Source: Frankiales bacterium (lineage in GTDB: Bacteria; Actinomycetota; Actinomycetes; Mycobacteriales; SCTD01). Taken from it: a DNA stretch of 37,459 nucleotides. Positions 15,661-24,170 of the stretch are shown in pieces (the first letter of the stretch is position 1; every line of letters starts with the position of its first letter). Made by a program: the position numbers and the translations under genes. The notes beneath the pieces were generated by a model. It saw only the letters and a program-made list of their open reading frames with translations. It did not search any database and was not told the DNA's origin. The stretch lies in contig JAOPWP010000186.1 of assembly GCA_025965615.1 (NCBI GenBank), positions 1 through 37,459 of the forward strand, given 5' to 3'.

Positions 15661-17088
15661 GTGCCTCGCACCGCCGACCGCATCAGCCCCCGGGCCCGAC
15701 CCGTCACGGCTGTGCGGATGGTGGCCGTGCTCAGCCTGTGCCTCGGCACCGCCCTCGCCGCGCTCAGCGGCTGGGGGGAGGTGCCGCTGTGGTCGGTGCC
15801 GGCGCTGGTGCTCGCCGTCACCGCGGCCGAGCCTGCTGCGGTCCACCTGCAGCTCGGGCGCCAGCGCTGGACCTTCTGCCTCCTGGAGGGCGCCCTCGGC
15901 GTCGCCCTGGTGGCCGGTGCCGGCGCATGGACCGTCCTCGGAGTGGGGCTCGGGGTCCTCGTGTCCCAGGCGCTGCGGTCCCAGCCCCGCCGCAAGCGCG
16001 AGTTCGACGTCGCCCGCACCGTCCTCGCGACCGCGGCCGCCCAGGCTGTGGCGGGGGCCCTGGGTGGAGGCATCGCCGCTGCTGCCGCCGGCATGCTGGT
16101 GTTCTGGCTGCTCACCCATCTGCTCATGGCCCTGGCGGTCCGGCTCACCTCGCGGCGCCCGTTCGGCTCCCTGGTGCTGTCCGGGGTGCTCCGCTCGGCC
16201 GGTCAGTCCGCCGCCAACACCTCTCTGGGCCTGGTGGCTGCCGTCCTGTGGGTGGAGGCTCCCTGGGGGCTGGGCGCGCTGATCGCACTGGTCGCCCTGC
16301 TGTGCGCGTCGTACGACCAGCAGACCAGCCGCAGCGCCGAGGCCCTGCTGTACGCAGAGCTCGCCCGCGGGCAGGAGCGCGAGACCGGACGGTCCAGCGA
16401 CCGCTCGGCCCAGGTCGTGCTGACGGCAGCGGCGCGCCTGCTCGGTGGGGCCGATGTCGAGCTGGTCCTGCTGTCACCGGCCGGCCCGGTCCGCTACGCC
16501 GGGAACGAGGCGGGCGTGCCGACCCGGCAGCGGGTCTCGTCCGACGTCTTCGACGAGCCGTGGGTCATGCGAGCCCTGGGCGCGCGCTGCGTGTCGGTGG
16601 GGCGGCACGAGGGCCGGCCCTACCTGAGTGCGATCCTCGGCGATCCCGACAGCCCGCTCGCCGTCCTGCGGGCACAGCGGGGTCCGGGATCGAGCGCCTT
16701 CGACCGCAACGAGGTGCGGCTCACCCGGGTCCTGGTCGGGCAGGCCGAGTCCTGGCTGTCCGTCGCAGATCTCGCCGCCCGGTCGCGTGCTGCCGTCCAA
16801 CGTGCCGACGCCGCCGACGAAGCGGCCAAGGCGCTGTCCCACCTCGGGTCGGCCACGGCGCCGGCGCTGTTGGTCCTGCGCGAGTCCGCAGACCGCCTGG
16901 CTCGCCTCGCCGGATCGGACGGGGCCATCGACGACATCGTCGAGGAGCTGCAGCTGGTCGAGCGGGCTGTCGCCTCGCTGCTCGGAGCGATCGCGCTCGC
17001 GGCTGAGCCGGACCTCGTGCAGCATCCCGGGGCCGCAGCACCCGTGCGAGCGACTACCGACTGGACCACGACCGGGGTGCTGCGGTGA
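15661..17088 (+). CDS. Multi-spanning membrane protein with GAF-like domain (sensor subunit)
   Basis: 475 aa. N-terminal ~210 residues contain about six to seven hydrophobic segments ('MVAVLSLCLGTALAALSG', 'VPALVLAVTAAEPAAV', 'LLEGALGVALVAGAGAWTVLGVGLGVLVSQAL', 'AAAQAVAGALGGGIAAAAAGMLVFWLLTHLLMALAV', 'GALIALVALLCASY'). A linker then leads to a GAF-like region (~245-370: 'VVLTAAARLLGGADVELVLLSPAGPVRYAG... SAILGDPDSPLAVLRAQRG') and a helical tail. There is no histidine-kinase or ATPase domain. GTG 15661 is chosen because AGGAG lies 7 nt upstream; 15631 and the track's 15454 are alternatives. The stop overlaps the next kinase by 4 nt, which suggests this protein supplies the sensing part of a split receptor. 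Confidence 0.8.
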   Translation: MPRTADRISPRARPVTAVRMVAVLSLCLGTALAALSGWGEVPLWSVPALVLAVTAAEPAAVHLQLGRQRWTFCLLEGALGVALVAGAGAWTVLGVGLGVLVSQALRSQPRRKREFDVARTVLATAAAQAVAGALGGGIAAAAAGMLVFWLLTHLLMALAVRLTSRRPFGSLVLSGVLRSAGQSAANTSLGLVAAVLWVEAPWGLGALIALVALLCASYDQQTSRSAEALLYAELARGQERETGRSSDRSAQVVLTAAARLLGGADVELVLLSPAGPVRYAGNEAGVPTRQRVSSDVFDEPWVMRALGARCVSVGRHEGRPYLSAILGDPDSPLAVLRAQRGPGSSAFDRNEVRLTRVLVGQAESWLSVADLAARSRAAVQRADAADEAAKALSHLGSATAPALLVLRESADRLARLAGSDGAIDDIVEELQLVERAVASLLGAIALAAEPDLVQHPGAAAPVRATTDWTTTGVLR

Positions 17089-18239
17089 CGCGGCACCGGG
17101 CGACGGGGGTCGAGCGGGCTCCCCGGTGGGGCCACGCCGCCCTGCCGCTGGCCGTGTGGGCCGGTCTGCTCGGCTTCGGGAGCGTGCTCGGCACGGTCGC
17201 CGCGATGGGTCTCGCGTTGCTGCTGACCGACCGGCTGGACGGTCCTGCGCTCGAGGTGCTCGCGCTCGGGACGACGGTCGGTCTGGTGCTCAGCCTCGCG
17301 CTCGTCACGGCGGCCAGTCGCCTCGCGGCGGCGCTGCGCGTGCTCCAGAGCGACGCGCTGCGCCGCCTGACCGAGCCCGCCGCCCCCCTGGCCAGCACCG
17401 TGAGCCCGACCACGATGGTCAGGGTGACCAGCGAGCTGGCCGAGCTGGCTCGGGTGCTGGACGCGCTGCACCTGCGCGTACGCGTGGCTGACGACCTGGG
17501 GGAGCGGCACCGGCTCGAGGCCCAGAACGCCGGCGCCGGGGTGTTCGAGCTGCTCTCGGGCCTGGTCGCCGCTGAGGAGGGCGCCCGCGGGCAGCTCGCC
17601 GCCGAGCTGCACGACACGGTGGCCCAGTCGCTGATGATCGCGCGGGGGCTGCTCCTCGAGGCCCCGACCACGCCGGAGGCGCTCGCGCGGCTCGCGGACC
17701 ACGTGGAGGACGCGGAGGAGCAGGTCCGGGCCGTGATGGCACGGACCCGCCCGCCGGCTCTGCGCGAGGGGAACCTGGCGTCGGCCGTGGGGGGGCTGCG
17801 TCTGGACATGCAGGCCCGCTACGGGCTCGAGGTGCAGGTGGAGTGGCCGGCCTCGCCCCACCCGCTCCCGCTCGCCGGTGCGGTGACCGTCTACCGGTTC
17901 TTCCAGGAGGCGCTGCTCAACGTGGTCAAGCACGCCGACGTCGACCTCGCTGCGCTGTCCCTGCGGGTCACCGAGACGGAGGTGCTCGCCAGCGTGCGCG
18001 ATGCGGGTCCCGGCTTCGACCCCGACCAGGTGCGCCCGGACCGCGGGCGTCACGTGGGCCTCGACCTGCTCCGCGAGCGGGCCCGGTTGTCGGGGGGACG
18101 CCTCGACGTGCAGACGCAGTCAGGAGTCGGGACGGTTCTCGAGCTGCGGCTCCCTCGCGTCTCCGCGCCCCCGGAGGCCGCCCTCGGCAGCCACGGAGCC
18201 GACTGGCGCACCCCGGACCGGGTGGACGCCCCGGTCTAG
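17085..18239 (+). CDS. NarX/DesK-type sensor histidine kinase (HisKA_3)
   Basis: 384 aa. Two membrane segments near the N-terminus ('LPLAVWAGLLGFGSVLGTVAAMGLALLL', 'LEVLALGTTVGLVLSLALVTAA') are followed by a HAMP-like stretch and coiled coil. HisKA_3 has His176 in 'QLAAELHDTVAQSLMIARGLL'. HATPase_c has 'RFFQEALLNVVKHADV' (N-box) and 'VRDAGPGFDPDQ... GRHVGLDLLRERARLSGGRL'. It autophosphorylates and should pass phosphate to the divergent NarL-type regulator. GTG 17085 overlaps the stop of the GAF membrane protein, so the two are made together. The kinase has almost no extracytoplasmic region of its own. Confidence 0.93.
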   Translation: MTRHRATGVERAPRWGHAALPLAVWAGLLGFGSVLGTVAAMGLALLLTDRLDGPALEVLALGTTVGLVLSLALVTAASRLAAALRVLQSDALRRLTEPAAPLASTVSPTTMVRVTSELAELARVLDALHLRVRVADDLGERHRLEAQNAGAGVFELLSGLVAAEEGARGQLAAELHDTVAQSLMIARGLLLEAPTTPEALARLADHVEDAEEQVRAVMARTRPPALREGNLASAVGGLRLDMQARYGLEVQVEWPASPHPLPLAGAVTVYRFFQEALLNVVKHADVDLAALSLRVTETEVLASVRDAGPGFDPDQVRPDRGRHVGLDLLRERARLSGGRLDVQTQSGVGTVLELRLPRVSAPPEAALGSHGADWRTPDRVDAPV

Positions 18240-18245
18240 CTCCGG

Positions 18246-18833
18246 CTAGCGGGCCCGGAGCGCCAGGACGCCGGGGGGCGGGAGTCCCGCCGTCGCGCAG
18301 AGCAGGTCGCACCAGGCGAGCAGGTGCACCCCGAGGTCCAGCGAGCCGTCAGCCGCAGCGAGGGGGGTCCACGACGCGCGCACCTCGACCTCGCTCGCCT
18401 CGTCGGCGTCCTCGATCTGGCCGAAGCGGCAGGACACGGTGCGGGTGACGGTCCCTCCTGCGGCCGTGTGCCCGGCGCCGCGGTCGTGCAGGGACTCGGT
18501 CAACCAGCTCCACCCGACCTGGGCGAGGGCCGGGTCCGCGGCCATCTCGGCCTCGACGTCCGCCGAGACGAAGGCGACGACGCGGGTGTCGCCGCGCCAG
18601 CCCTCCTGCCCGTCCGGGTCGTGCAGGACGACGAAGCGCCCGCTGGCCACCTGGTCGTCATCCCGCTTGATCTCAGCGGCCACGGCGACGGCGTACGGAG
18701 CGAGCCGCTTGGGTGCCGGGACCTCCTGGAGCTCGAGGCCCGGCCGGTCGGGACGCGCGAGGGCTTCGCGGAGCCCGACCAGCGCGGCGGCGAACGGCTC
18801 GGGGACGAGCGTCGGTCCCACTGGCAGGGTCAC
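18246..18833 (-). CDS. DUF3000 family protein
   Basis: 195 aa, soluble. 'FAAALVGLREALARPDRPGLELQEVPAPKRLAPYAVAVAAEIKRDD... SGRFVVLHDPDGQEGWRGDTRVVAFVSADVEAEMAADPALAQVGWSWLTESL' is the DUF3000 signature, an actinobacterial family of unknown function that I recall lying between rnd/dxs and hemE in many genomes, as here. I moved the start from 18863 to GTG 18833 because TACGGT lies exactly 6 nt before it and the conserved region begins just after. It is convergent with the kinase (6-bp gap) and divergent from the EamA gene. No catalytic motif is evident. Confidence 0.85.
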   Translation of the reverse strand: MTLPVGPTLVPEPFAAALVGLREALARPDRPGLELQEVPAPKRLAPYAVAVAAEIKRDDDQVASGRFVVLHDPDGQEGWRGDTRVVAFVSADVEAEMAADPALAQVGWSWLTESLHDRGAGHTAAGGTVTRTVSCRFGQIEDADEASEVEVRASWTPLAAADGSLDLGVHLLAWCDLLCATAGLPPPGVLALRAR

Positions 18834-18839
18834 CGCCGG

Positions 18840-18845
18840 ACCGTA
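18840..18845 (-). promoter_or_regulatory. -10 hexamer TACGGT, DUF3000 gene
   Basis: TACGGT is followed by 6 nt and then GTG 18833. Confidence 0.5.
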
Positions 18846-18884
18846 CGTCCCCGGCCCCCTCATCGGAGCAGGACGCGCCGGGCC

Positions 18885-18890
18885 TAGCCT
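18885..18890 (+). promoter_or_regulatory. -10 hexamer TAGCCT, EamA gene
   Basis: TAGCCT is followed by 8 nt and then GTG 18899, with no ribosome site. Confidence 0.5.
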
Positions 18891-18898
18891 GAAGCCCC

Positions 18899-19762
18899 GT
18901 GGCCGCCCTCCTCGCCCTGCTCGCCAGTGCCCTCTGGGGAACGGCTGACTTCCTGGGCGGCACGGCGGCCCGGCGGCTGCCGGTCGCCAGCGTCGTCGGC
19001 GTCAGCCAGCTCGTGGCCCTGCTGGGTCTGGTCCCGCTGGCTGCTGCGATCGGCGCTCTCGACGATCCACGGGGCTACCTGCTGCCCGGCCTGCTCGCCG
19101 GCTGCACCGGAGCGGCGGCGCTCGCGTGCTTCTACCGCGCGCTGGCCCTGGGGACCATGGGTGTGGTCGCGCCTATCGCCTCGCTGGGTGTGGTCGTCCC
19201 GGTGGTCCTCGGTCTGCTGGACGGGGAGCGCCCCGGCGCCGTCCAGCTCGCCGGCATGGCCGTCGCGGTCGTCGGCGTGGTGCTGGCCAGCGGGCCCGAG
19301 CTGTCGGGGACGGGGCGAGGCGGCGCCGCGCCGCTCCTGCTCGCAGCAGCAGCCGCCCTCGGCTTCGGTGCCGTGCTCTCACTGATCGCAGCCGGGAGCG
19401 GAGGCGAGAACGGGACGATGGGTGCCGTCGTGATGACGCTGCTGGTCATGCGCCTGGTCAGCGTCCTGGCCCTGACCGCGCTGCTCCTCGCGTTCCTCCG
19501 CACGCGCGGTCCCGAGATCGGCGTACGACGCGCTGACCTGCCCCTGCTCGTGACGATCGGTGTCTTCGACGTGGGGGCCAACGCGAGCTTCGCGCTCGCC
19601 TCGCAGAGCGACCTCGTCAGCGTCACGGCCGTGCTGGCCTCGCTCTACCCGGTCATCACGGTCCTGCTGGCCCGGCGCTTCCACGCCGAGCGGCTGGCGA
19701 GGGTCCAGCAGGTCGGGGTCGTGCTGGCCCTGGGCGGGGTCGTCGCCCTCGCTGCGGGGTGA
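18899..19762 (+). CDS. EamA/DMT-family transporter
   Basis: 287 aa, ten predicted membrane segments in two EamA repeats. It opens 'VAALLALLASALWGTADFLGGTAARRLPVASVVGVSQLVALLGLVPLAAAIG' and continues through 'GVVAPIASLGVVVPVVLGLLDGERPGAVQLAGMAVAVVGVVLASG'. The second repeat ends 'LVSVTAVLASLYPVITVLLARRFHAERLARVQQVGVVLALGGVVALAAG'. DMT permeases move metabolites, amino acids or drugs; the substrate cannot be told. The leaderless-type promoter sets the start at GTG 18899. It is divergent from DUF3000 and about 100 bp upstream of the AMIN-like lipoprotein gene. Confidence 0.88.
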   Translation: MAALLALLASALWGTADFLGGTAARRLPVASVVGVSQLVALLGLVPLAAAIGALDDPRGYLLPGLLAGCTGAAALACFYRALALGTMGVVAPIASLGVVVPVVLGLLDGERPGAVQLAGMAVAVVGVVLASGPELSGTGRGGAAPLLLAAAAALGFGAVLSLIAAGSGGENGTMGAVVMTLLVMRLVSVLALTALLLAFLRTRGPEIGVRRADLPLLVTIGVFDVGANASFALASQSDLVSVTAVLASLYPVITVLLARRFHAERLARVQQVGVVLALGGVVALAAG

Positions 19763-19785
19763 CCGGCAGGCGCAACCGGAGCGGG

Positions 19786-19807
19786 GGTGACGAGCATCCC
19801 TGTCACC
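19786..19807. repeat. Inverted repeat GGTGAC-N10-GTCACC
   Basis: Perfect 6-bp arms with a 10-nt spacer, 24 bp after the EamA stop and 54 bp before the lipoprotein start. It is either an operator for the lipoprotein gene or part of a termination structure. The spacing does not match the CRP site. Confidence 0.35.
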
Positions 19808-19860
19808 ACGCAGAACATTCGCGCGTCGATCGGCTGGTCGGGCAGACGCGGGGGGCCGGG

Positions 19861-20535
19861 GTGAGGATCATCAAGGGGGTGAAGCCTTCCGTGATCCCCC
19901 CTCTCGTCCTCGTCCTGCTGCTCGTCACCGCCGGCTGCGGCGAAGCTGAGGACGACGCCGCGGGCGGGGGGGTGCCCTCTCCCTCGGCGGGCGTCGCGCT
20001 GCCGACCCCCGCCGCCACCGCTGTGCCGTCTGCGACCTCCTCGACAGGGCCCTCCGGTGGCCCGACCGGAGCTGCGAGTGCTGAGCCGGACGTGTTCCCG
20101 GCCGACACGGACGTCGACAGCGAGCAGGAGTCGGGGGGGCCGCTCAGCGTCGTCGCCGTTCGGGTCGCACGGCAGGAGGGGTTCGACCGCGTCGTGTTCG
20201 AGCTCAAGGGCAAGGTGGCCGGCCGGCCGGGCTGGCGCGTCGAGTACACGGACGACCCCCGACAGGACGGCTCGGGCGACCCGGTGTCGGTCGAGGGAGC
20301 CGAGGCGCTGTCCGTGGTGATCACCGGGGTCGGCCTGCCCTTCGACACGGGAGTGCCCGAGACGACGGCTGACCCGGCCTTGCCGGCGGGTCTGGGCGTG
20401 GTCCAGGACGTCCAGTGGTCATCGAACTACGAGGGGCAGTACACCGTGTTCGTCGGCACCCGGGCCAAGACGCCCTTCCGGGTCTTCCGGCTCAGCGATC
20501 CTGCCCGGGTCGTTCTCGACATCCGTCAGAGCTAG
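19861..20535 (+). CDS. Lipoprotein with AMIN-like domain
   Basis: 224 aa. Signal peptide 'IIKGVKPSVIPPLVLVLLLVTAGCGEAED' with lipobox VTAGC, so it should be lipid-anchored outside the membrane. A Pro/Ser/Thr/Ala-rich linker (~35-85) is followed by an AMIN-like domain: 'LSVVAVRVARQEGFDRVVFELKGKVAGRPGWRVEYTDDPRQDGSG... LQDVQWSSNYEGQYTVFVGTRAKTPFRVFRLSDPARVVLDIRQS'. AMIN domains target cell-wall proteins to the envelope, but this actinobacterial lipoprotein type has no known enzyme attached. GTG 19861 is chosen; GTG 19879 or 19891 would also give a functional signal peptide. The track's 19759 start is too early. Confidence 0.8.
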   Translation: MRIIKGVKPSVIPPLVLVLLLVTAGCGEAEDDAAGGGVPSPSAGVALPTPAATAVPSATSSTGPSGGPTGAASAEPDVFPADTDVDSEQESGGPLSVVAVRVARQEGFDRVVFELKGKVAGRPGWRVEYTDDPRQDGSGDPVSVEGAEALSVVITGVGLPFDTGVPETTADPALPAGLGVVQDVQWSSNYEGQYTVFVGTRAKTPFRVFRLSDPARVVLDIRQS

Positions 20536-20571
20536 GGCACCCGGAGGACGACGCAGTCCGCGCGGACTGGT

Positions 20572-20757
20572 CTAGGCCGCGACCAGCTCGACGGTGAGGG
20601 CGGTTGCGTCGGCGACGAGGACCCCCACGACGATCGCGTGCCCGCACTCGACGCAGGCCAGGTCGAGGCAGTCGAGTCCGTGGTCGTCCTGGCAGGGGGG
20701 CATCTCGAACGCCCGGTCGCCTGAACAACCCGCGCACCAGCGCATCTCTGACGACAT
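20572..20757 (-). CDS. 61-aa Cys-rich (zinc-ribbon-like) protein
   Basis: A small gene hidden in a longer track ORF. ATG 20757 has a very strong GGAGGAGG site about 8 nt upstream, and the frame ends at TAG 20572. The protein is '[11 protein letters not shown]... [43 protein letters not shown]'. It has CAGC and CVEC pairs plus two further Cys and an Asp/His-rich stretch, compatible with one or two zinc sites, and a hydrophobic C-terminus that looks like a beta hairpin. No family recognised. It is divergent from hemE. Confidence 0.7.
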   Translation of the reverse strand: MSSEMRWCAGCSGDRAFEMPPCQDDHGLDCLDLACVECGHAIVVGVLVADATALTVELVAA

Positions 20758-20865
20758 CTGCGCCACCTCCTCCAGCTCGACGCCCCCCGACTGCTCCGAA
20801 CGGTGCCACGCGCCTCCGACAGAACCCGGGAGGCGCGCCAGAGCGAGCGTGGGACGATCGCGGGG

Positions 20866-21960
20866 ATGACTCCCGTAGACGCCCGTCCCGCAGGCCCCAC
20901 CTCCGCCGCCGCGCGCGGTCCCGCTCACGACTCCGCGTTCCTGCGGGCCTGCCGCCGGGAGGCCGTGCCGCACACGCCGGTCTGGTTCATGCGCCAGGCA
21001 GGGCGGGCGCTGCCCGAGTACCGCAAGCTGCGCGAGGGCAACGAGATGCTCGACGCCTGCGCCACTCCCGACCTCGTCACCGAGATCACCCTGCAGCCGG
21101 TCCGTCGCTACGGCGTCGATGCAGCGATCTTCTTCTCCGACATCGTCGTGCCGCTCAAGGCGGTCGGTGTCGACCTCGACATCGTCCCGGGGGTGGGCCC
21201 GGTGGTCGCGCAGCCCTTCCGGAGCGCTGCAGACCTCGACCGGCTCCCCGCGCTGACTCCGGCTGACGTGCCGTACATCACCGAGGCCGTCCGCAACCTC
21301 GTGGCAGAGCTCGGGAGCACTCCGCTCATCGGTTTCGCGGGGGCGCCGTTCACCCTCGCCAGCTACCTCGTCGAGGGAGGGCCGAGCAAGAACCACGCGG
21401 CGACCAAGGCCCTGATGTACGGCGACCCGGCCCTCTGGCAGTCACTGCTCGACCGGCTCGCGACGATCACCCTGGCCTTCCTGCGGGTCCAGGTCGACGC
21501 CGGTGCCAGCGCGGTCCAGCTGTTCGACTCGTGGGTGGGTGCGCTGCCGGCGGCTGACTACCGCGAGCTGGTGTCGCCCCACTCGGCGCGCGTGCTCGCA
21601 GGGGTCTCCGACGTGCCGAGGATCCACTTCGGGGTCGGCACCGGCGAGCTGCTGCACGACATGGGCCAGGCCGGGGCCGACGTCGTCGGCGTCGACTGGC
21701 GGGTGCCGCTGAGCGACGCCGTCCGCCGGATCGGACCGGGGCGCGCGGTGCAGGGCAACCTCGACCCGACCCTCGTCTTCGCGCCGCGCGAGGTCGTGGC
21801 CCGCAAGGTGCGAGAGACCCTGATCGAGGGTCAGGCCGCCGAGGGCCACGTGTTCAACCTGGGGCACGGGGTGCTCCCGGACACCGACCCCGACGCGCTA
21901 CTGCACGTCGTCGAGCTGGTGCACGCGGGCCTCGAGGGTCCGGCTGCAGAAGGCGGCTGA
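20866..21960 (+). CDS. hemE: Uroporphyrinogen III decarboxylase
   Basis: 364 aa. HemE removes four carboxyl groups from uroporphyrinogen III to give coproporphyrinogen III, in the cytoplasm. Signatures: '[20 protein letters not shown]' (anion-binding Arg), '[39 protein letters not shown]' (Asp), '[23 protein letters not shown]', '[16 protein letters not shown]' and '[11 protein letters not shown]... [16 protein letters not shown]'. ATG 20866 (GACGAT 7 nt upstream) is preferred over the track's 20803. The last 63 bases overlap, on the opposite strand, the 3' end of an MFS gene. It is the first of three haem genes in the window. Confidence 0.97.
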   Translation: MTPVDARPAGPTSAAARGPAHDSAFLRACRREAVPHTPVWFMRQAGRALPEYRKLREGNEMLDACATPDLVTEITLQPVRRYGVDAAIFFSDIVVPLKAVGVDLDIVPGVGPVVAQPFRSAADLDRLPALTPADVPYITEAVRNLVAELGSTPLIGFAGAPFTLASYLVEGGPSKNHAATKALMYGDPALWQSLLDRLATITLAFLRVQVDAGASAVQLFDSWVGALPAADYRELVSPHSARVLAGVSDVPRIHFGVGTGELLHDMGQAGADVVGVDWRVPLSDAVRRIGPGRAVQGNLDPTLVFAPREVVARKVRETLIEGQAAEGHVFNLGHGVLPDTDPDALLHVVELVHAGLEGPAAEGG

Positions 21961-23436
21961 CGTGACGAGCACGACGGCTGCGCCGACGAGTGCGAGCTGC
22001 ACGGACGTGACGTAGGACGCCTGCGCTGCGCCCCGCAGCTGCAGCAGCGCCTCGAACGGGACCTGGCCACCTGACAGCCGGAGCACCTCGCTCGGCGAGG
22101 CACCTCGGAGCAGAGCCTCGACGAGGGCGTCGGCCCGTGCGTCCGGGACGCCCACCCGCAGGAGGCGCTCCAGCAGGTCCGCCCCCAGCCTGGCGACGAC
22201 GAGCGCGCCGAGCCCGGCCACGGCGACGACGCCCCCGAGCTCGCGCGCCACGTTGACGGTGGCGGCGGCGAGCCCGGAGCGGTCGGACGAGACGGCGTCC
22301 AGGGTGGCCGCCACGACGGGAGCCGTCGCCAGCCCGATGCCGGTGCCGCACACGGCCAGCAGGACGAGCAGCTCCCGGTCAGCCAGGTCCGGTGACAGGC
22401 GGGCCCCGGTCAGGGCCAGCCCGACGGCCGTCAGCAGCAGCCCGGCGACGACGGGCAGACGAGCGCCTCGTGCGGCGGCGAGGCGTCCGGCCAGGGGGGC
22501 CGTCACGACGAGCGCGACCGTCAGCGGGAGCAGCCGCAGCGCTGCCGGGAGGGCCTCCCTCTGCTGGACGAGCTGGAGGAACAGCGACAGGAAGACCAGG
22601 AGGACGAACACCGCGAGGCTCGCCGCGAAGGCCCCGACCGTGGCGCCGAGCAGGTTCCGGGACCGGAGCAGCGTCAGGGGCAGCAGGGGGTCCGGGGAGC
22701 GGCGCGCGACCAGGACGAAGGCTCCTGCGGCGACGACAGCCAGGCCGCCGCTCAGCACGGCCGCGCGGGTGAGGCCGTCCCGCCCGCCGAGCACCACGGC
22801 GTACGTGCCGGCCGCGAGGGCTGCGGCGGCGAGCGCCTGGCCGGGGAGGTCCAGCCTCCGGCGGGACCCCTGCTGCGGTGGCCCGGGCGGCGCGAACGCG
22901 ACCACGGCCGCGACCGCCGCGCACAGGGGGATGTTGACCCAGAAGACCGAGGGCCAGCCGGAGCTCGCGACGAGCAGCCCTCCGACGATCGGACCGGCGA
23001 CCAGAGCCGTCGCTCCCGTCGCTGCCCACACGCCGATCGCGCGGGCCCGGGGCCCGGGTTCCGGGTAGGCCGCGGCCAGCACGGCCAGACCGCCCGGCAG
23101 GACCAGTGCCGCGCCGACCCCCTGCACCGCACGAGCCGTGATGAGGGCCGTGGACGTGTCGGCGAGGGCGCACGCCGCCGAGGCTGCGGCGAAGACCGCG
23201 AGGCCGGCCAGCAGGACCCGACGGCGGCCGAGGACGTCGGCCAGGGTGCCGCCCGTCAGCAGCAGCGCGGCCAGGGCGTCGGTGTAAGCGGTGACGATGC
23301 CCTGCAGCTCCGCCACCCCCGACCCGAGGTCGCGCTGGATGTCGCGCAGTGCGACGGCGACGACCGTGTTGTCGAGGGTCGCCGTGAAGGCGGCGAGCGA
23401 GGTGGCGACCAGGACGAGGACCCGGCGCAGGGCCAC
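21898..23436 (-). CDS. MFS drug transporter, DHA2 (14-TM) type
   Basis: 512 aa. 14 predicted membrane segments with DHA2/EmrB-QacA features: '[22 protein letters not shown]' at the N-terminus, motif A '[24 protein letters not shown]', motif C-like '[36 protein letters not shown]', and '[15 protein letters not shown]'. It is probably a proton-driven exporter of hydrophobic compounds; the substrate is unknown. It starts (GTG) one base after the stop of the PPOX flavoprotein gene, so the two form an operon. Its 3' end runs 63 nt into hemE on the other strand, and the last ~20 residues ('[16 protein letters not shown]') are encoded by that overlap. Confidence 0.9.
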   Translation of the reverse strand: MALRRVLVLVATSLAAFTATLDNTVVAVALRDIQRDLGSGVAELQGIVTAYTDALAALLLTGGTLADVLGRRRVLLAGLAVFAAASAACALADTSTALITARAVQGVGAALVLPGGLAVLAAAYPEPGPRARAIGVWAATGATALVAGPIVGGLLVASSGWPSVFWVNIPLCAAVAAVVAFAPPGPPQQGSRRRLDLPGQALAAAALAAGTYAVVLGGRDGLTRAAVLSGGLAVVAAGAFVLVARRSPDPLLPLTLLRSRNLLGATVGAFAASLAVFVLLVFLSLFLQLVQQREALPAALRLLPLTVALVVTAPLAGRLAAARGARLPVVAGLLLTAVGLALTGARLSPDLADRELLVLLAVCGTGIGLATAPVVAATLDAVSSDRSGLAAATVNVARELGGVVAVAGLGALVVARLGADLLERLLRVGVPDARADALVEALLRGASPSEVLRLSGGQVPFEALLQLRGAAQASYVTSVQLALVGAAVVLVTSAAFCSRTLEARVHQLDDVQ

Positions 23437-23437
23437 C

Positions 23438-24067
23438 TCAGGCGAGCCGGATCGTGACCGCGTCGATCATCGCCTGCTCGGCGGCCTCGAGGGTGAGGGC
23501 CGGGTCGCCGACGTGGTCGCGGAGCATGGCGGCAGGCGAGGGCTGCTCGTCCTTGCCGGGCCAGCTGGACGGGTCCCACAGCCCGCTGCGGACGAACGCC
23601 TTGGGGCAGTGGGTGAAGACCTCTTCGACGGCCAGGAGCAGGGCCGCCCGCGGAGGCTTCCCGACTGCCTGCAGCTGCTCCAGGAGCGCAGGATCCCTGC
23701 TCACGCAGGCCCTCCCGTTGATGCGTAGGGTCTGGCCACGACCGGGGAGGACCGCCAGCAGACCGAGCCGTCCGGTCGAGATGACGTTGCGCATCGTGTC
23801 GAGGCGACGGTTGCCGGTCGCGTCCGGGATCGCCAGGAGCCTGTCGTCGAGGACCTCGACGAACCCGGCGGGGCCACCGCGCGGCGTCGCGTCGCACCGG
23901 CCGTCGGCGTCCGCGCTGGACAGCACCACGAAGCGGCAGACCGCCAGGTAGGCCCGGCAGTGGTCGTCGAGGTGGTCGATCTCCTTCTGCTGGACGAGCG
24001 CGCTGGACGGTTCGTAGACCTCCGCCAGGTCCGAGGGGTCGCGGATCGCGGTGTCGAACCAGTCCAT
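23438..24067 (-). CDS. FMN-binding PPOX-type flavoprotein (MSMEG_1061-like)
   Basis: 209 aa. Split-barrel FMN-binding fold of the pyridoxamine 5'-phosphate oxidase class: 'LDDHCRAYLAVCRFVVLSSADADGRCDATPRGGPAGFVEVLDDRLLAIPDATGNRRLDTMRNVISTGRLGLLAVLPGRGQTLRINGRACVSRDP'. The C-terminal 'VEEVFTHCPKAFVRSGLWDPSSW' is typical of the MSMEG_1061 group, whose substrates are not known. It could use FMN or F420 to reduce or detoxify a small molecule, and the MFS exporter is made from the same transcript. ATG 24067 has TAGGGT 6 nt upstream, a leaderless promoter. Confidence 0.88.
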   Translation of the reverse strand: MDWFDTAIRDPSDLAEVYEPSSALVQQKEIDHLDDHCRAYLAVCRFVVLSSADADGRCDATPRGGPAGFVEVLDDRLLAIPDATGNRRLDTMRNVISTGRLGLLAVLPGRGQTLRINGRACVSRDPALLEQLQAVGKPPRAALLLAVEEVFTHCPKAFVRSGLWDPSSWPGKDEQPSPAAMLRDHVGDPALTLEAAEQAMIDAVTIRLA

Positions 24068-24073
24068 GCGCGC

Positions 24074-24079
24074 ACCCTA
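24074..24079 (-). promoter_or_regulatory. -10 hexamer TAGGGT, PPOX/MFS operon
   Basis: TAGGGT is followed by 6 nt and then ATG 24067. Confidence 0.5.
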
Positions 24080-24170
24080 ATGGGCGGGTAGCCAGCCGTG
24101 AGGTCTTAGTGATCTTGCGGTTGTCTGCGGCTCGAGCCGCCGGCGGGGACACCACTGCCGCAGCAGCGAC

